64,000 bases of DNA, taken from the NCBI GenBank assembly GCA_036874045.1, contig CM072335.1, positions 18,545,501-18,609,500 of the forward strand. Reading direction: 5' to 3'. The translations under genes were made by a program, and so were the position numbers. Below the pieces are notes generated by a model. The model had not been told where the DNA came from. It was given only the letters and a program-made list of their open reading frames with translations, and ran no database searches. Below, piece after piece: positions 20,572 through 33,039 of the stretch; the stretch's first letter is position 1; each line of letters begins with the position of its first letter. Source of the DNA: Cymodocea nodosa (taxonomy: Eukaryota > Streptophyta > Magnoliopsida > Alismatales > Cymodoceaceae).

Positions 20572-22293
20572 TGTTGAGTATTTTGTTTTGATGATGTGTG
20601 CTAAAAGAAAATAATCATATTTGCTCAATTACTATTGCTTGTGAAAAGAAATTAAAATCATCAATTAATACAGAAAAAACTTACTGATATAAATACTTGT
20701 TTGTATTGGATTTGAAATTATACTAAGTTAATAACTAGTCGTTTCATTGCATTAATTTCTCATTTAACTAAACGTTAAGTTAACGTGTGTTTTTATTGAA
20801 AAGCATGATATATTTTAATGTTATATTTTCTGTATCATGTATAGTGCACGTTAAGACAACTCGTTAAGTTAGAGTTTTATTTGTATAGAGATCATGTGAG
20901 AACTCATTAAGTTAGAGGCTTAAAGGTTAAAATAGGTCATGTGAGAACTCGTTGAGTTAGTGAGTAAAAGTTTAGACAACTCGTTAAGTTAGTGTTATAC
21001 ACGTGGAGAAATTATAAGTTACGAATGTTATATTGTATCACGTGAGGTGCACATGTTTAACTCGTTAAGTTAACATAACTAAACGCGTTGAGTTGCTATA
21101 TTGAACACTAAGGCAACACATTAGGTTAGCATTATAAACTTAAGTTGTTATTTTTGCACGTGGTAAAATTCTTATTATAAAAATATTTGTTTATTACTGA
21201 ATCGGTGAGTTAAAGTTTTTCGAAGACTTATAGTCATAACTATTCGAAAGGTAACTTAAGTCATGGTTTCAGGTCACGACATGTGTCTCACTAGTTTTAT
21301 GGCAAAAAGAATTTTTCAGAGACTTACAGTCGTAACCATCTGAAACTTAAACTGTTATCGGTGAGTTAGCATTTAACCTTCCAAAAGAAAGGATAAGTTA
21401 GTTCGTTGAGTTAGCTATAGTACTAGTCACATGAATTGGCACATGAGGAACTCGTTAAGTTAGAAACGTTAAGTTATATATATATACTTATGTTACTTGC
21501 TTAGTTAACATTAAAGTAACGACTTCTTATTATACTAATGAAAAGTTTTTGGAAGAGAAAGTTTATTTTGCAGGAAATTTTTCAAAGATCCAAGACTGAT
21601 GATTAAAAAAAATTTGAAATGTAAACGTGGGTCAGAATGTGTGTATTTTGATGAAGGAAAAAGAAAAGACGTGGAGAATTGGAAAACTGGTAGTGATTAA
21701 ACGTGGAGGATATGCATGAAATGAAGATATAGTATAAAAGGCATAGAATTCTCGTTGATAAAATTATCCTTGCACACAAAACAAAAAATCTTTTCAAAGA
21801 TCTATCCTTGCACATCAAACGAAAAATATTTTCAGGGATCAAAAACACCTCTTCGGGGAAAAGCTCTCAGGTGGAAGAAAATTTAGTGAAGCATAAAAAG
21901 GTAAGATTTACGTCACTAAAGATTTGAAGTATCAGAAGAAAGCAAATTCAGTGAAGCATAAAAAGACAAGATATTCGTCACTGAAGAATTGCTGAAGAAG
22001 AAAGAAGAAGAAGAAGAAAGATCTCAAACAGGGAGAAATGTTTTAAATTCTACAAATTAGTTTTCTCTATTTGTAGTTATGAAATTATTTAGATGATACA
22101 TGGTATCGAGATATAATTGCATCTACAATTTCTAAGGAGAATTCAATTGTATATTGTAATTGAAACCTTGAATAAAAATGATTTTATGAAAACAATGTCT
22201 CAAATTGTTTTTGAGTTTTAAAGTTTCAATTATATTTGAAAATATTGAAAAACACAATTCACCCCCCCTCTTGTGTAGTCATACGATCCTACA
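20572..22293 (+). repeat. SIRE copy 2 3' LTR
   Basis: TGTTGAGTATTTTG to GATCCTACA. About 100 bases longer than copy 1's LTR because 21196-21395 carries a different block, including taacttaagtcatgg and cgacatgtgtc, which resembles the gypsy LTRs (55620-55700). The TATA box and C-run are kept. Confidence 0.88.
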
Positions 22294-23189
22294 CAAACTA
22301 TTTTCGGTGAGTTAGCATTTACCCTTCTGAAAGACATTTTTTTTCATTGAGTTAGTGTAACACCACGAACTTAGTTTGTTGAGTTAGCTACAGTACTTGT
22401 CACATGATTTGGCACATGATAAAATCGTTAAGTTATAAATCTACTTGTTTTACTTGTTTAGTTAACATTAACACAACGACTTGTTATTACACTTGATGGA
22501 AAATTTTGGACGATAAAGTTTATTTTGCAGGAAATTTTTTAGAGATCTAGGATTGATGATTAAAGAAAATTCAAGAGGAAAATGTGGGTCAAAACGTGTG
22601 TATTTCGATGAAGGAAAAAGAGAAGACGTAAAGAGTGAAAAACTGATTATGGATTAACGTATAGGATATGCATGAAATGAAGATATAGTATAAAAGGCAT
22701 AGAATTCTCGTTGATCAATTATACTTGCACACCAAACAAAATATATTTTCAAGGATCAAAACACCTCTTCGAGGAAAAACTCTTAGATAGAAGAAAATTT
22801 AGTGAAGAAGAGAAATTCAGATATATGTCACTAAAGATTTGAAGAATTAAAAGAAAGCAAATTTAGTAAAGCAGAGAAAGTCAAATATTTATCACTGAAG
22901 AATTGTAGAAGAAGAAAAATTTGAAATAGGGAGAAATGTTTTAAATTCCACAAATTACGTTTCCTTTGTCTGTAGTTATAAAATTGATTAGATGAAACAT
23001 GGTATCATTATATAATTGCATCTACAATTTCTAAGGAGAATTGAATTATATATTGTAATTGAAACCTTGAATAAAATGATTTGATTAAAATAGTGTCTCG
23101 ACTTGTTTTTAATTTTAAAGTTTTAATTATAATCAAAAATGCTGAAAAACACAATTCACCCCCCTGTTGTGTAGCCATTCGATCCTACA
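22294..23189 (+). repeat. SIRE copy 3 5' LTR, truncated
   Basis: Matches 33684-34597 of the element's own 3' LTR and ends GATCCTACA before the PBS. A TATAAAAGG box near 22690 is kept. TTCGGTGAGTTA at 22303-22314 is a reverse copy of the TAACT-NNN-CGAA word. Confidence 0.85.
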
Positions 23190-23191
23190 AG

Positions 23192-23203
23192 TGGTATTAG
23201 AGC
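23192..23203 (+). other. Primer binding site, copy 3
   Basis: TGGTATTAGAGC, two bases after the LTR end, differs at one base from the canonical initiator-Met-tRNA site. Confidence 0.85.
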
Positions 23204-23390
23204 TATGTTAATAATCTTTGATATAAAATCGATACCAACTTAATTAATATCAAAGCTTATTCTACCTTCCTTGTTTTCAAATAGAAATTAATATCTGAAC
23301 ATACATGTAACTTTGTTGATTTTAGGTTCAAGTGGTTTTTGAAAGTTTTAAACTGTTTAAAATCTTATAGGTTGAAAAATCTAAGGTAAG

Positions 23391-25645
23391 ATGGCTACTG
23401 GAAATGGTAATTTTTCTTTGTATAAAGGCTAAAATCTTAATCGTCCTCCTTTATTTGATGGAATACATTTTGAATATTGGAAATATAGGATGATAGTCTT
23501 TCTTCAAAGTATAGATCACAAGTTGTGGTTCATGATTTCTAAACCATATACTCTGTTAACTACTCCTTATAATACTTGGACAGTTATTGAAAAAGAAAAT
23601 GAAACTCTAAATGCAAAAGACTTAAATATCTTATTTTGTGCATTGAGTTATGAACAGTTTAGTAAAGTGTCGGCATATAAATCTGCTTATGAGGTGTGAC
23701 ACGCATTAGAAGTTTCATATGAAGGTATTTCTCAAGTTAAGGAGACTAAGATTAATATGTTAATTCATAAGTATGAACTCTTTAAGATGCATGAAAACGA
23801 AAGTATTTCTGAGATGTTTTCCAGATTCCTAGATATCATCAATTCTTTAAAATGCTAAGGAAAGAACTTTGAATAAAAGGATTTGGTGAGAAAAATTCTC
23901 AGATCCCTAAGTTCTAAATGGTCTTAGAAAGTGACATCAATTGAGAAATCATGAGACTTAAATGTCTATACTACAAATGAACTTATATGAAATTTAACTA
24001 CTTATGAAATTCAATTAAATGATTCACTGAGTCACAACAAATTTAAAATGAAGAAAGAAATAGCCTTCAAAATTAATTTAAATTCTGAAATATCAACTGA
24101 TTCTGACAAGGATTTAATTTTACTGGCTAGGAAATTCAAGAAAGCATGGAAAGCTAAGAAACAACAAAGGAACAGAAATGACAAACTCTCAACATCAAAG
24201 TCACTAAATGAAAAGAATTCTTCATCTAGAAAGTATGTATGTTACAACTACAAGAAACCTAGACATCTTTCTCTAGATTGTCCTATAAGGAAAAATGAAA
24301 AGTAAAGTAGGACAAATCAGAAGAAGGCTTAGAAAACTTAAAAAAAGTTTTACAAGAAAAAAGCTTTGAAGGTCACTTGGGATAACATGTCAGAAGAGTC
24401 TGAATCTAAGGAATTATCATCAAAATCTTCACAATTAGAAGAAGAACAAGAGTCAAAAGATGTTGCTCATGTGTGTTTCATAGCAGATGAGTCTAAGGTA
24501 ATATGTGATCTTGAAAGTCTTTCAGATTTTAACTTTGATGAATTATTATGTGTTTATCATGCATTATTACAAAAACTTAAAGTTTGTAAATTGGAAAATA
24601 AGAATATTAGAAACTCTTTGTCCATTACGGAAGAAGAAAATTATTTCCTGTCTACTACTTTAGAAAAGTTTAAATGTGATAATGAAAATCATGCTATAGA
24701 TTTGCATAAATTTAGATTTAATGAATGTGTCTTGCATGAACAAATACAGAATATAAATGCTGAAAAATTAAAGATAGAATCTGAAAATGAAAAATTGAGA
24801 AACAACATAAATGATCTTGAGTTAGACATTGATAAATTAAAAATGAGAGAGCTAGATTTAAATTCCACCATTGAGAAATGGAATTTAAGTCAAACTAAAT
24901 TAAACAAGCTAACTAGTACCTCTGTGGTGTCATATAAATTTGGCTTAGGATTTGATTATCCTAAATACCTTGAATCTCAAGCCAACAAAGGATTTATTAG
25001 TTGCAGTTCAAGTAAATCTAAGACTAAAATTCCTTTTATTATGAAACAAGGTAATAAATATGTAGAAGTAGGTACTTCAATGGATGAATCATGTAGTAAT
25101 AATATAAACCAATGTGATTTATCTAAATGTACTTTTAACATGACTATCAATGTTTTTAAAAATCTTGTTCCTTGTTCTGGAAATTCAGTTACTAATGTTT
25201 CTAAAATTTAAAACAATTGTAGTAAACTAGAAATTCAAAAACTTGAGCATGAAATTCAAAACACTGGTATTAGACCTATTACTAGTTCTACATGTTCTTT
25301 ATCTGAAAATTCATGTGTAGAAAAAGATTTTGTATGTACTGAAAATTTAAATACTAGTATAAAATCTTAGTACAAACTTACTAAAATGTATGAGCATGAC
25401 CAAAATAAATTAACATCTACTAAAAATTGGTTTGGTCTTGGTTATACTACATTTGAAAATAAAAAGAATATTAACAAGAGCAATAATTCTATAAGTGAGT
25501 ATGAAGCTAATGATAAATCAATAGTACTTACAACTAATAAGAATATAAATGATAATGTTAGACAATTTTTAAACAAAAAGAAGAAATATACTTTTAATGA
25601 ACTTTGTCCTCAAAAACATTGGGTATCAAGAAATAGTTCTTCTTA
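23391..25645 (+). pseudogene. gag: SIRE copy 3 gag (broken)
   Basis: ATG at 23391, same N-terminal motif as copy 1. The frame is largely kept through to protease, so gag and pol were one ORF. Stops occur early (TAA after residue 12), at the Trp-to-stop TGA near 23697, and at several later positions. The zinc knuckle (24238-24280) has lost its second Cys (Tyr instead) and the Gly before His is Arg. The long charged region 24366-25211 is open and has heptad-like Leu/Asn/Glu spacing. Capsid function is certainly lost. Confidence 0.85.
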
Positions 25646-25676
25646 ATTTGTTTTGCAAGAGAAGACAACATCAAAA

Positions 25677-28600
25677 TGGATTTTGGATAGTGGAACATCA
25701 AGTCACTTGACCGAATAAAAAAGTCCACTGAAAAATTTTACAAATACCAAGAAAGGAAGTGTAATATTTGGAAACAAAAGCAACGATAAAATCATAGCTA
25801 TGGGTAATGTTGAAATAACTCCTACTTGTGTTATTTCGAATGTAGTGTATGTAGAAAACCTAGGATTTAATTTGCTAAGTATTGTAAAATTAATTGATAA
25901 TGGATACTATGTATTGTTTGAAGATAACATATGCAAAATTATTGATAAAATTTCAAATGAACTTAAGTTTATTGCTAAAAGAAAAGGTTTTGTATGTATT
26001 TTATCTTTACCATCTAGTGCAGTTGATTTAAATTCATGTTTACTAGCTGAAACTAGTGATGCATATCTTTGGCATAGAAGGATCAGGCATATAGATATAA
26101 AACTATTACATAAATTATTTAGACAAAACTTAGTGAGAGGTTTACCAAAGATTAAATACTCAAAAGATTTCATGTGTGATGCATGTGAGTTAGGTAAACT
26201 TCATAAGAACTCTTTTAAATCCAAAACCGATATATCAAGCAAGAGAGTCTTAGAACTTATACATATGGATCTATTGGACCAACAAGAATCATAAGTCTTG
26301 GTGGTAAATGGTATGTATTTGTTTTAGTAGATAACTTTTTTAGATACACTTGGGTATATTTTCTAGCAACTAAGACAGAAGTTTTTGAAACGTTTAAAAT
26401 GTATTGCATTCTTGTTCAAAATGAACAAAGTGTCTCTATTCAAAAACTTAGGAGTGATCATGGTATTGAATTTGAAAATGATCAAATGGATAATTACTGT
26501 AAAGATCATGGGATTGATCACAGATATTCTTTTCCAATAGTACCTTCTCAAAATAGTGTTGTTGAGAGAAAGAATCGATCACTTCAGGAAATGGCCAGAA
26601 CTATGTTAAAAGAACGTAATTTACCTCAAAATCATTGGGCTGAAGTAGTGAATACAACTTGTTATATTATTAATAAAAGTCACTTAAGGCCTCTTGTTAA
26701 TAAAACTTCTTTTGAAATTATGTATGATAGGGTTCTAAAAATTTCCTATATGAAACCATTTGGCTATAAGTGTTTTATTCTTAACAATAAGGATAAAAGG
26801 GATAAATTTCAAACCAAAGTGGATGAAGGAATTTTTGTAGGTTACTCTACTAGAAGTAAAGCCTATAGAGTTTATAATAAGACTTCTAGAACCATTAAAG
26901 AAACCCTTCATGTGAGCTTCAATGAAAATTCTTTCAAAGAATTAAAATCTAAAGTTGATAATGATGATATGATCAATTTCCCAAAAGAAGTAGAGATCAA
27001 TAGAGAGATTGAAGATTTATCTGAGAAAATTAAAAATATGAACTTAAATGATCAAAGTGATGTACTTTTATATGTTAAAGAGAATATTGAGGAAAATCAT
27101 AGAAATTGGTATTATTCTTCATCACATCCCATCACTTAAGTCATTAGTAATATTAATGAGGGAGTTAAAACTAAAGCTTCAGTAAATTTAAATAGTATGT
27201 GTATGTTTGTTTCTATGGTGAAACCAAAGAATATAGAAGAAGCATTATTTGATGAAAATTGGATAGTGGCAATGCAAGATAAACTAAATCAATTCATAAG
27301 AAATGATGTTTGAGAATTAGTTTCTCCACTAGAAAATCAGTCTATAATAGGTACAAAATGGATATTTAGAAACAAAACTAATGAGACTGGTCAAGTTATA
27401 AGAAACAAAGCTAGATTAGTTGCACAAGGGTATACATAGGAAGAAGGACTTGATTATGATGAAACATTTGCTCCTATGGCTAGGTTAGAAAGTATTAGAA
27501 TATTATTGGCCTATGCTTGCTATATGGATTTTAAACTATATCAAATGGATGTAAAGAGTGCATTTCTAAATGGTTTAATTAATGAAGAAGTTTATGTGAA
27601 ACAACCACTTGGATTTGAAGATATTAATAATCCTGACTATGTGTAAAAATTGAAGAAAGCTTTATATGGTTTGAAGCAAGCACCTAGATCGTGGTATGAA
27701 AGATTATCTACTTTTCTTGTAGAATAAGGATATATTATAACAGAAGTAGACTATACTCTTTTTATCAAGAAAGATGATAAAGATCAGATTGTTGTTCAAA
27801 TATATGTGGATGATATAATCTTTGGAGCAACTTCTGATAAACTAATAAAAATATTTTCTAAAGAGATGACTAGTCTGTCTGAAATGAATATGATAGGAGA
27901 ACTTTCATATTTTCTAGGAATTCAAATTAAGCAAATGGATAAAGGTATATTTTTAAATCAAGAAAAATATGTAGTTGAAATACTTAAGAAATTTAATTTT
28001 AATGATACAAAGATTTGAGGAACTCCTATGAGTACTTCTTTGAAGTTAGATATTGATGACATAGGAAAATCAATAGATCAAAGAAAATACAGAAGTATGA
28101 TTGGTTCTTTACTTTATTTGACAACTTGTATACCTGATATTATGTTTGTTGTATGTGCTTGTGCTAGATTTCAATCTAATCCTAAAGAATCATACTCAAT
28201 TACTGTTAAAAGAATATTTAGATATATACAAGGAACTAAAAATTTCAGACTGTATTATTCTAAGGATAGTTCAATAGATCTTATAGGATATACTGATATT
28301 GATTATGTAGGATCTAAATCTGATAGAAAGAGTACCAATGGCACATGTCAATTATTAGGAAATAATTTGGTGTTATGGTTTAGTAAAAAGCAAAACTGTG
28401 TAGCACTTTCAACCATTGAAGCTGAATATATTGCTACTGCATTATGTTGCACTCAGATTCTATAAATAAGGCAAACTTGAGAAGATTTTGAATTAACTTA
28501 TGATACAACTGAGATTTATTGTGTTCTACAATAAATCTTTCCAAAAATCTTATATTACATTCTAGAGCAAAGCATATAGAGGTTAGACATCATTTTCTAA

Positions 28601-28746
28601 GAGATAACATAATTAAAGGAAAAATTAAATTAGGATTTGTGTCTAATAAAAATCAATTAGCTGATATATTTACAAAACCTCTAGATGAAAATACATTCTA
28701 CAACATAAGATTAAATTTAGGTATTTGTAGGCTATGTGATGTGTAA
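25677..28746 (+). pseudogene. pol: SIRE copy 3 pol: protease, integrase, RT, RNase H
   Basis: Protease begins WILDSGTSSHLTE at 25677 with the DSG triad, then TAA at 25716. A one-base deletion in a T run near 26273 shifts the frame just inside the integrase core. In the new frame SDHGIEF and VVERKN remain. RT includes ALYGLKQ and YVDD, with several Trp/Gln-to-stop changes (near 27311, 27437, 27644, 27725, 28016). RNase H has YTDIDY and TIEAEY, but a 7-base deletion near 28520 removes the YCDNN catalytic Asp region and shifts the frame to the end (TAA 28744). This copy cannot encode active RNase H. Confidence 0.9.
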
Positions 28747-30322
28747 AATGCTTAAACTCTACAAAAGATAAATATTGTTGATGATGTTGTTTACCTCATA
28801 GATATTATATACTTATCATAAATATCTAAGTAATATCTAAACTACTACATAAGATAGTATGTATTTACAATAAAATTATTGTAGTATCTTATTGATTTTA
28901 CTTATTTTTCAAAATTTCAAGTGGAAATGTCAATGAAAAACATTAAATTCCTCTGAAATCCTAAAATTTTGATTAAGTGTTTTCTTTGGATCAATGAAAG
29001 TGCATATGATTAAGAATAAGTTTGACTTGATTGATTAAACTTGTAGAATAATTTATATGTAAATCATATTAAACTACTGATCAAAAGTATGAGCTTATTG
29101 AAATTGATTCATATTTTTAGTAAAATCATAGACGTAAAAATTGTATGAGATTTGTGCTTTATTGCATCTATATTAATGAAATACATATATATTGTACTTA
29201 AAATATAAAGTGCTCACAAAGTGAAAATCTTTGAGAGTTTATTGATCAGTTTGATCACAAGTCTCTGGTACTTGAGCAGATAGGTATGTAAGGATTGTTG
29301 TCCTAAAAAAGGATTCTTTAAATTTGGCAACCTAAGGTCCTAATCAGACCTAAGATTGTTGACTGAAAGCTCATTACATGGGTACATTAGAAAGCTCTTG
29401 TATGATTCAAGCTTTTCAAACTAACTTTTAAAGAAAATTATCTATATTTATTATTTTGAAAAGATAAAAGTTGTTTCATTAAATACAGATATCTTTGAAT
29501 CAAATATAATTTCTACCAATATGACTAATGACTTGTTGAATCTAAACTAGTACTTTTGAAAATGTATATCTGAGTTACATTCTTTATTCTCCTTGTGTTA
29601 ATCATATTAAGTTTAAAGTTATGTTTTGATTCATATACAGTTGGAGTTGATTCTGGAAATCATTCTTGATAAATTCAGGATAACGAAAATTTTCTGAAAA
29701 GAAAAATTTAAAGTATAGTTATAATTAACACCTATTTTATACAAGTATATTTTGTATGTTATTGAATATATTTGAAGTATATTTGTAGGGGGAGGAATTA
29801 CAATGTCCAAAATAGATTAATATCATTCAAAATATAAACCTTAGTTAATCTGAGTTTAGTCCTCTTAAGATCTTGATGAAACAATTTAATAGACAAACAA
29901 ACTATTTTAGGTTCATAGAAAGAATATTAGAATAGTTTACAATACTCTCAAGATAATGTTTTATATAAGTTACTTAAAGCTTGTAAGTTGTTTTCGGAAG
30001 CTTTCAGTTGAAAACATTTGAATCTTACTTTTTAGTTAAAGTATACTAATTAGACGTTATGTTATGTAAGGTAACATATAAAACTACCTCTAGACAATGT
30101 TTTACTCGTTAGGTTAGGTAACTCAATGAGTTATGCTTAAATTTTTGGGTACCTCGATTGAATAAACTTTATTCAATATTCATTTAAAACCTAAACCCGA
30201 CTATAAGACTCATTTAGTTATTGCTATAGAAACCCTATATAAACACTTATTACACGGGAACTTAGGTTATCTTGTAACATCTTTCTGAAAATCTTTCTTG
30301 CTTGTTCTTGTAACCACCTGCG
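28747..30322 (+). other. SIRE copy 3 noncoding region between pol and ORF3
   Basis: Collinear with 8758-10346. The 20-base block shared with gypsy elements is at 29281-29300. A purine run (gtagggggagga) lies near 29786. TATATAAAC at 30238-30246 is 77 bases or more before the ORF3 ATG. No ORF is supported. Confidence 0.8.
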
Positions 30323-32596
30323 ATGATGTATTCAAAGTTCTACAAAGGGCATGGTAGAGGTAAAGGAAGAGATAAAGGAAATGCAAAAGGCAAAGAAATA
30401 GATGAAGATGAAGTTCCATGTACATGGTTTAAGAAAATTTTTCAAGTTGACAAAAGGTTAGCTCAAATCTATAGTGACTATTTCTTTTCTGAAGAAATAC
30501 TTGATGAAGTTCAGCAAGAACTTAAAAATATAGCTGACAATATACAATACATGGGTATTAAAAGTAAATTTGATAGAGAGTATCATATGAAATGTGCTAA
30601 AATAGCATTTTTGGAATAATATACTAAATACATGGAAAAAGGAGTAGATTCATCAAACAGAATTCCTCAAACACCTATTAATGAAACATGACTTACAACA
30701 TTTGAGGAAGAACATAAATCTGCAATACCTACACCTTTATTTTCAAAGGAAAAATAAACAAATATTGTTGTAGATCAGAGAAAAGTTGAAAGTCTTCAAA
30801 AGGCAATAGCTATAGAAAGTGGCTTAGAAGAATTGAAACAGAAAATTTTTATGGAACAAATTTAGAAGAAAACAGCAATAATAGTAGAAGAGGAACTAAC
30901 TTGCTACAAGAGAAAAAGAGTCAGATAATCGAAACAAAAAGAGATTGTTTCTAATGAAACAAATTTTGTTGAAAAAGAAAATTCAAATGAGGATTTAATT
31001 CCAAAGGGCAATGTATGTCTAGACATTGTGTCTTTCATTGCATCTAACAAGGTCATCAGTTCAGAACACATTGAAACTGATGATGACAATGAAACTCTAT
31101 TATCTTTTTCTAGAAAGCATGAAAAGCGAACAAAGCAACAAATTAGTTCAAGTTTTTTTATAATTTCAAGCCTTGATAATAAGGTAATTGAATAATCAGA
31201 GCATTAGGTAAAGGACAATAAACAAGTTATTGCCAATGTTCTTGAAAATATTGAAGTAGTAACTAGTTCAAAGGCTAGATTATCTAGAGTAGCAACTATT
31301 GAAAAAGACAAAACTCTAGAAGAGCTTAACGTTGATCAACCTTTTTCAAAATCTGTAGAACCAGAGTATGAGAATTACAGACATGTTGAAATGAAAATAT
31401 CTGTTGAGGAAAATGAAGAATTACAAACAGATACACCAACTATTAAATTTATGGAAGAATTGCACTCTAAACATTCTATAGAAACTAAACTTATGGATGT
31501 TGCAGATATTGCAAATGTTCCTTACATTATTGAAGTTGGAGAATCAAGCGTACCTGAGCAGCTTCAAGAAAATATTTTGATAGAGGCACACAATGACATT
31601 CATTTTGAAGAAGAGATTCCTAAAGGAGACTTAAATTCTAGATCAAGGCTTCAAGTATCACCTTCTAAGTATAGAACACTAAACATTCAAGGCAATTCAA
31701 TTTATTTTAGATCTGAGGAAGCATTGCAGAAATACAACAGTTTGATTTCATGTCAAATTCTGCATGCTCGACTAATAAAATTTAGAAATTTACTAGAAAT
31801 CAAGGATTTATTTGAGTTTCAAGGCTTAATGCAATTCTTACCAATTGGAACAAAATGGAAGCAATATAAAAAGCTTATTGCAGCTTTTTACAATAATCTG
31901 GTATAGAATGAAAATCTATTGACAATTCAAATAACTCAATAGGAGTTTACTTTATCTCCTGAATTACTTTTAGAAGTTTTGGAATTAAGGAATGAAGGTG
32001 TTGTTGTTACAAATAGATTTGACATTGTTAGACAATAGGAATGGGACATTCAGTCTTTATCACAGATTCCAGATGTATATACTAAAATGAGATTAATGAA
32101 AAATCTGAATGTAGAAGCTAGGTTTATTGCAAATATTCTGCATGCAAATTTATTTTAGAGAGTCGAACATAATCTAGAAGTAAGTAGAAGTTGTTTATAT
32201 GCAACTTATGGCATACTACATAGAATTCAAATAAATTGGTTTGATGTTTTCATATATCAACTACAACATATGAGTTCAAAGTTATTTTTTGGTGATGCTG
32301 TATGTCAAATTCTTGCAAGCCAATTGAATTTATCTTACTAGCCCTTTGAAATTAAAGGCATGAGAGCGTTCAATGTAAAAGATTTGCAAAAACATCAGCA
32401 AATACAACAGCAACAACAACAACCTGACCATCAACAACAACTACAACAACAATGAAACTATTTAGATCAAGTACAACAACAATCTGAGCCACCTCCTAAC
32501 TTAGATGCAATGTTGTATAACATCAAAAATGATATTAGGCATCTAGGAGATAAAATTTGTAATGCTATCAGTGATATCATAAGGAGGAATAGATAA
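30323..32596 (+). pseudogene. SIRE copy 3 ORF3
   Basis: Two adjacent ATGs (30323, 30326) open the frame, which can be followed without a frameshift to TAA at 32594 through about a dozen stops, including the amber at 32156 shared by all three copies. The longest open piece is 31391-31906. The N-terminus is basic (GHGRGKGRDKGNAKGK). LELRNEGVVVTNRF, RIQINWFDVF and KLFFGD mark the plant transposon-protein-like region. The C-terminal linker (32390-32470) is a CAA/CAG microsatellite coding for Gln. It is more decayed than copies 1 and 2. Confidence 0.72.
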
Positions 32597-33039
32597 ATGT
32601 ATTGTCATTTGTCTATTTACTTGATTTCTGAATATAAAATGTAATGTTTGTATTTATTGTTTGACTATTTGAACAAAACATTTTACTGTAAATGTGTTTT
32701 CATTCTTATTAATGTTTACAGAAATTTTAGCTGTACATTCTTATCTCTTGATTTTTATACTGTGTAATCATCTTTTTGATTAATGGCGAAAAGGGGGAGA
32801 TGATTATGAGTTTAAATGCATATATTAAAAAGGAGGGAGATGATTAGATAATCGTTGAAATTTCTCTAAAAGTTTTACTTCTGAGAGATGATTTTTACAC
32901 AAACAACAAAAATAAGCTTAAGTGAACTTAAGTCAACAAACTTGAGTTAAAACTTAATTCAATGGAGGTGCTTCGTTGAGTTATACATGTTTCATAATTG
33001 ATTTAATATGGTTTTTGTCATCATTAAAAAGGAGGAGAT
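32597..33039 (+). other. SIRE copy 3 3' untranslated region with polypurine tracts
   Basis: Purine tracts at about 32787-32801 (gaaaagggggagatg), 32828-32842 (aaaaaggagggagatg) and 33027-33039 next to the LTR. No gene is seen. Confidence 0.7.

Larger units (their letters stand above)
17231..22293 (+). mobile_element. SIRE-type copia copy 2, 5'-truncated
   Basis: Homology to copy 1 starts abruptly at the equivalent of about 9785, so the 5' LTR, gag and pol are missing. ORF3 (17793-20053), the multiplied PPTs and the 3' LTR (20572-22293) remain. The left edge abuts an unrelated reverse LTR fragment. The right edge meets the interior of copy 3's 5' LTR, suggesting copy 2 inserted into copy 3 before the left part was lost. 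Confidence 0.85.

Noticed and set aside
24689-24871. Antisense ORFs over gag, pol and ORF2 (also 5204-5398, 6192-6939, 25907-26173, 58515-58793, 62847-63140, 63519-63809)
   Set aside because: They are mirror frames of better supported coding regions.
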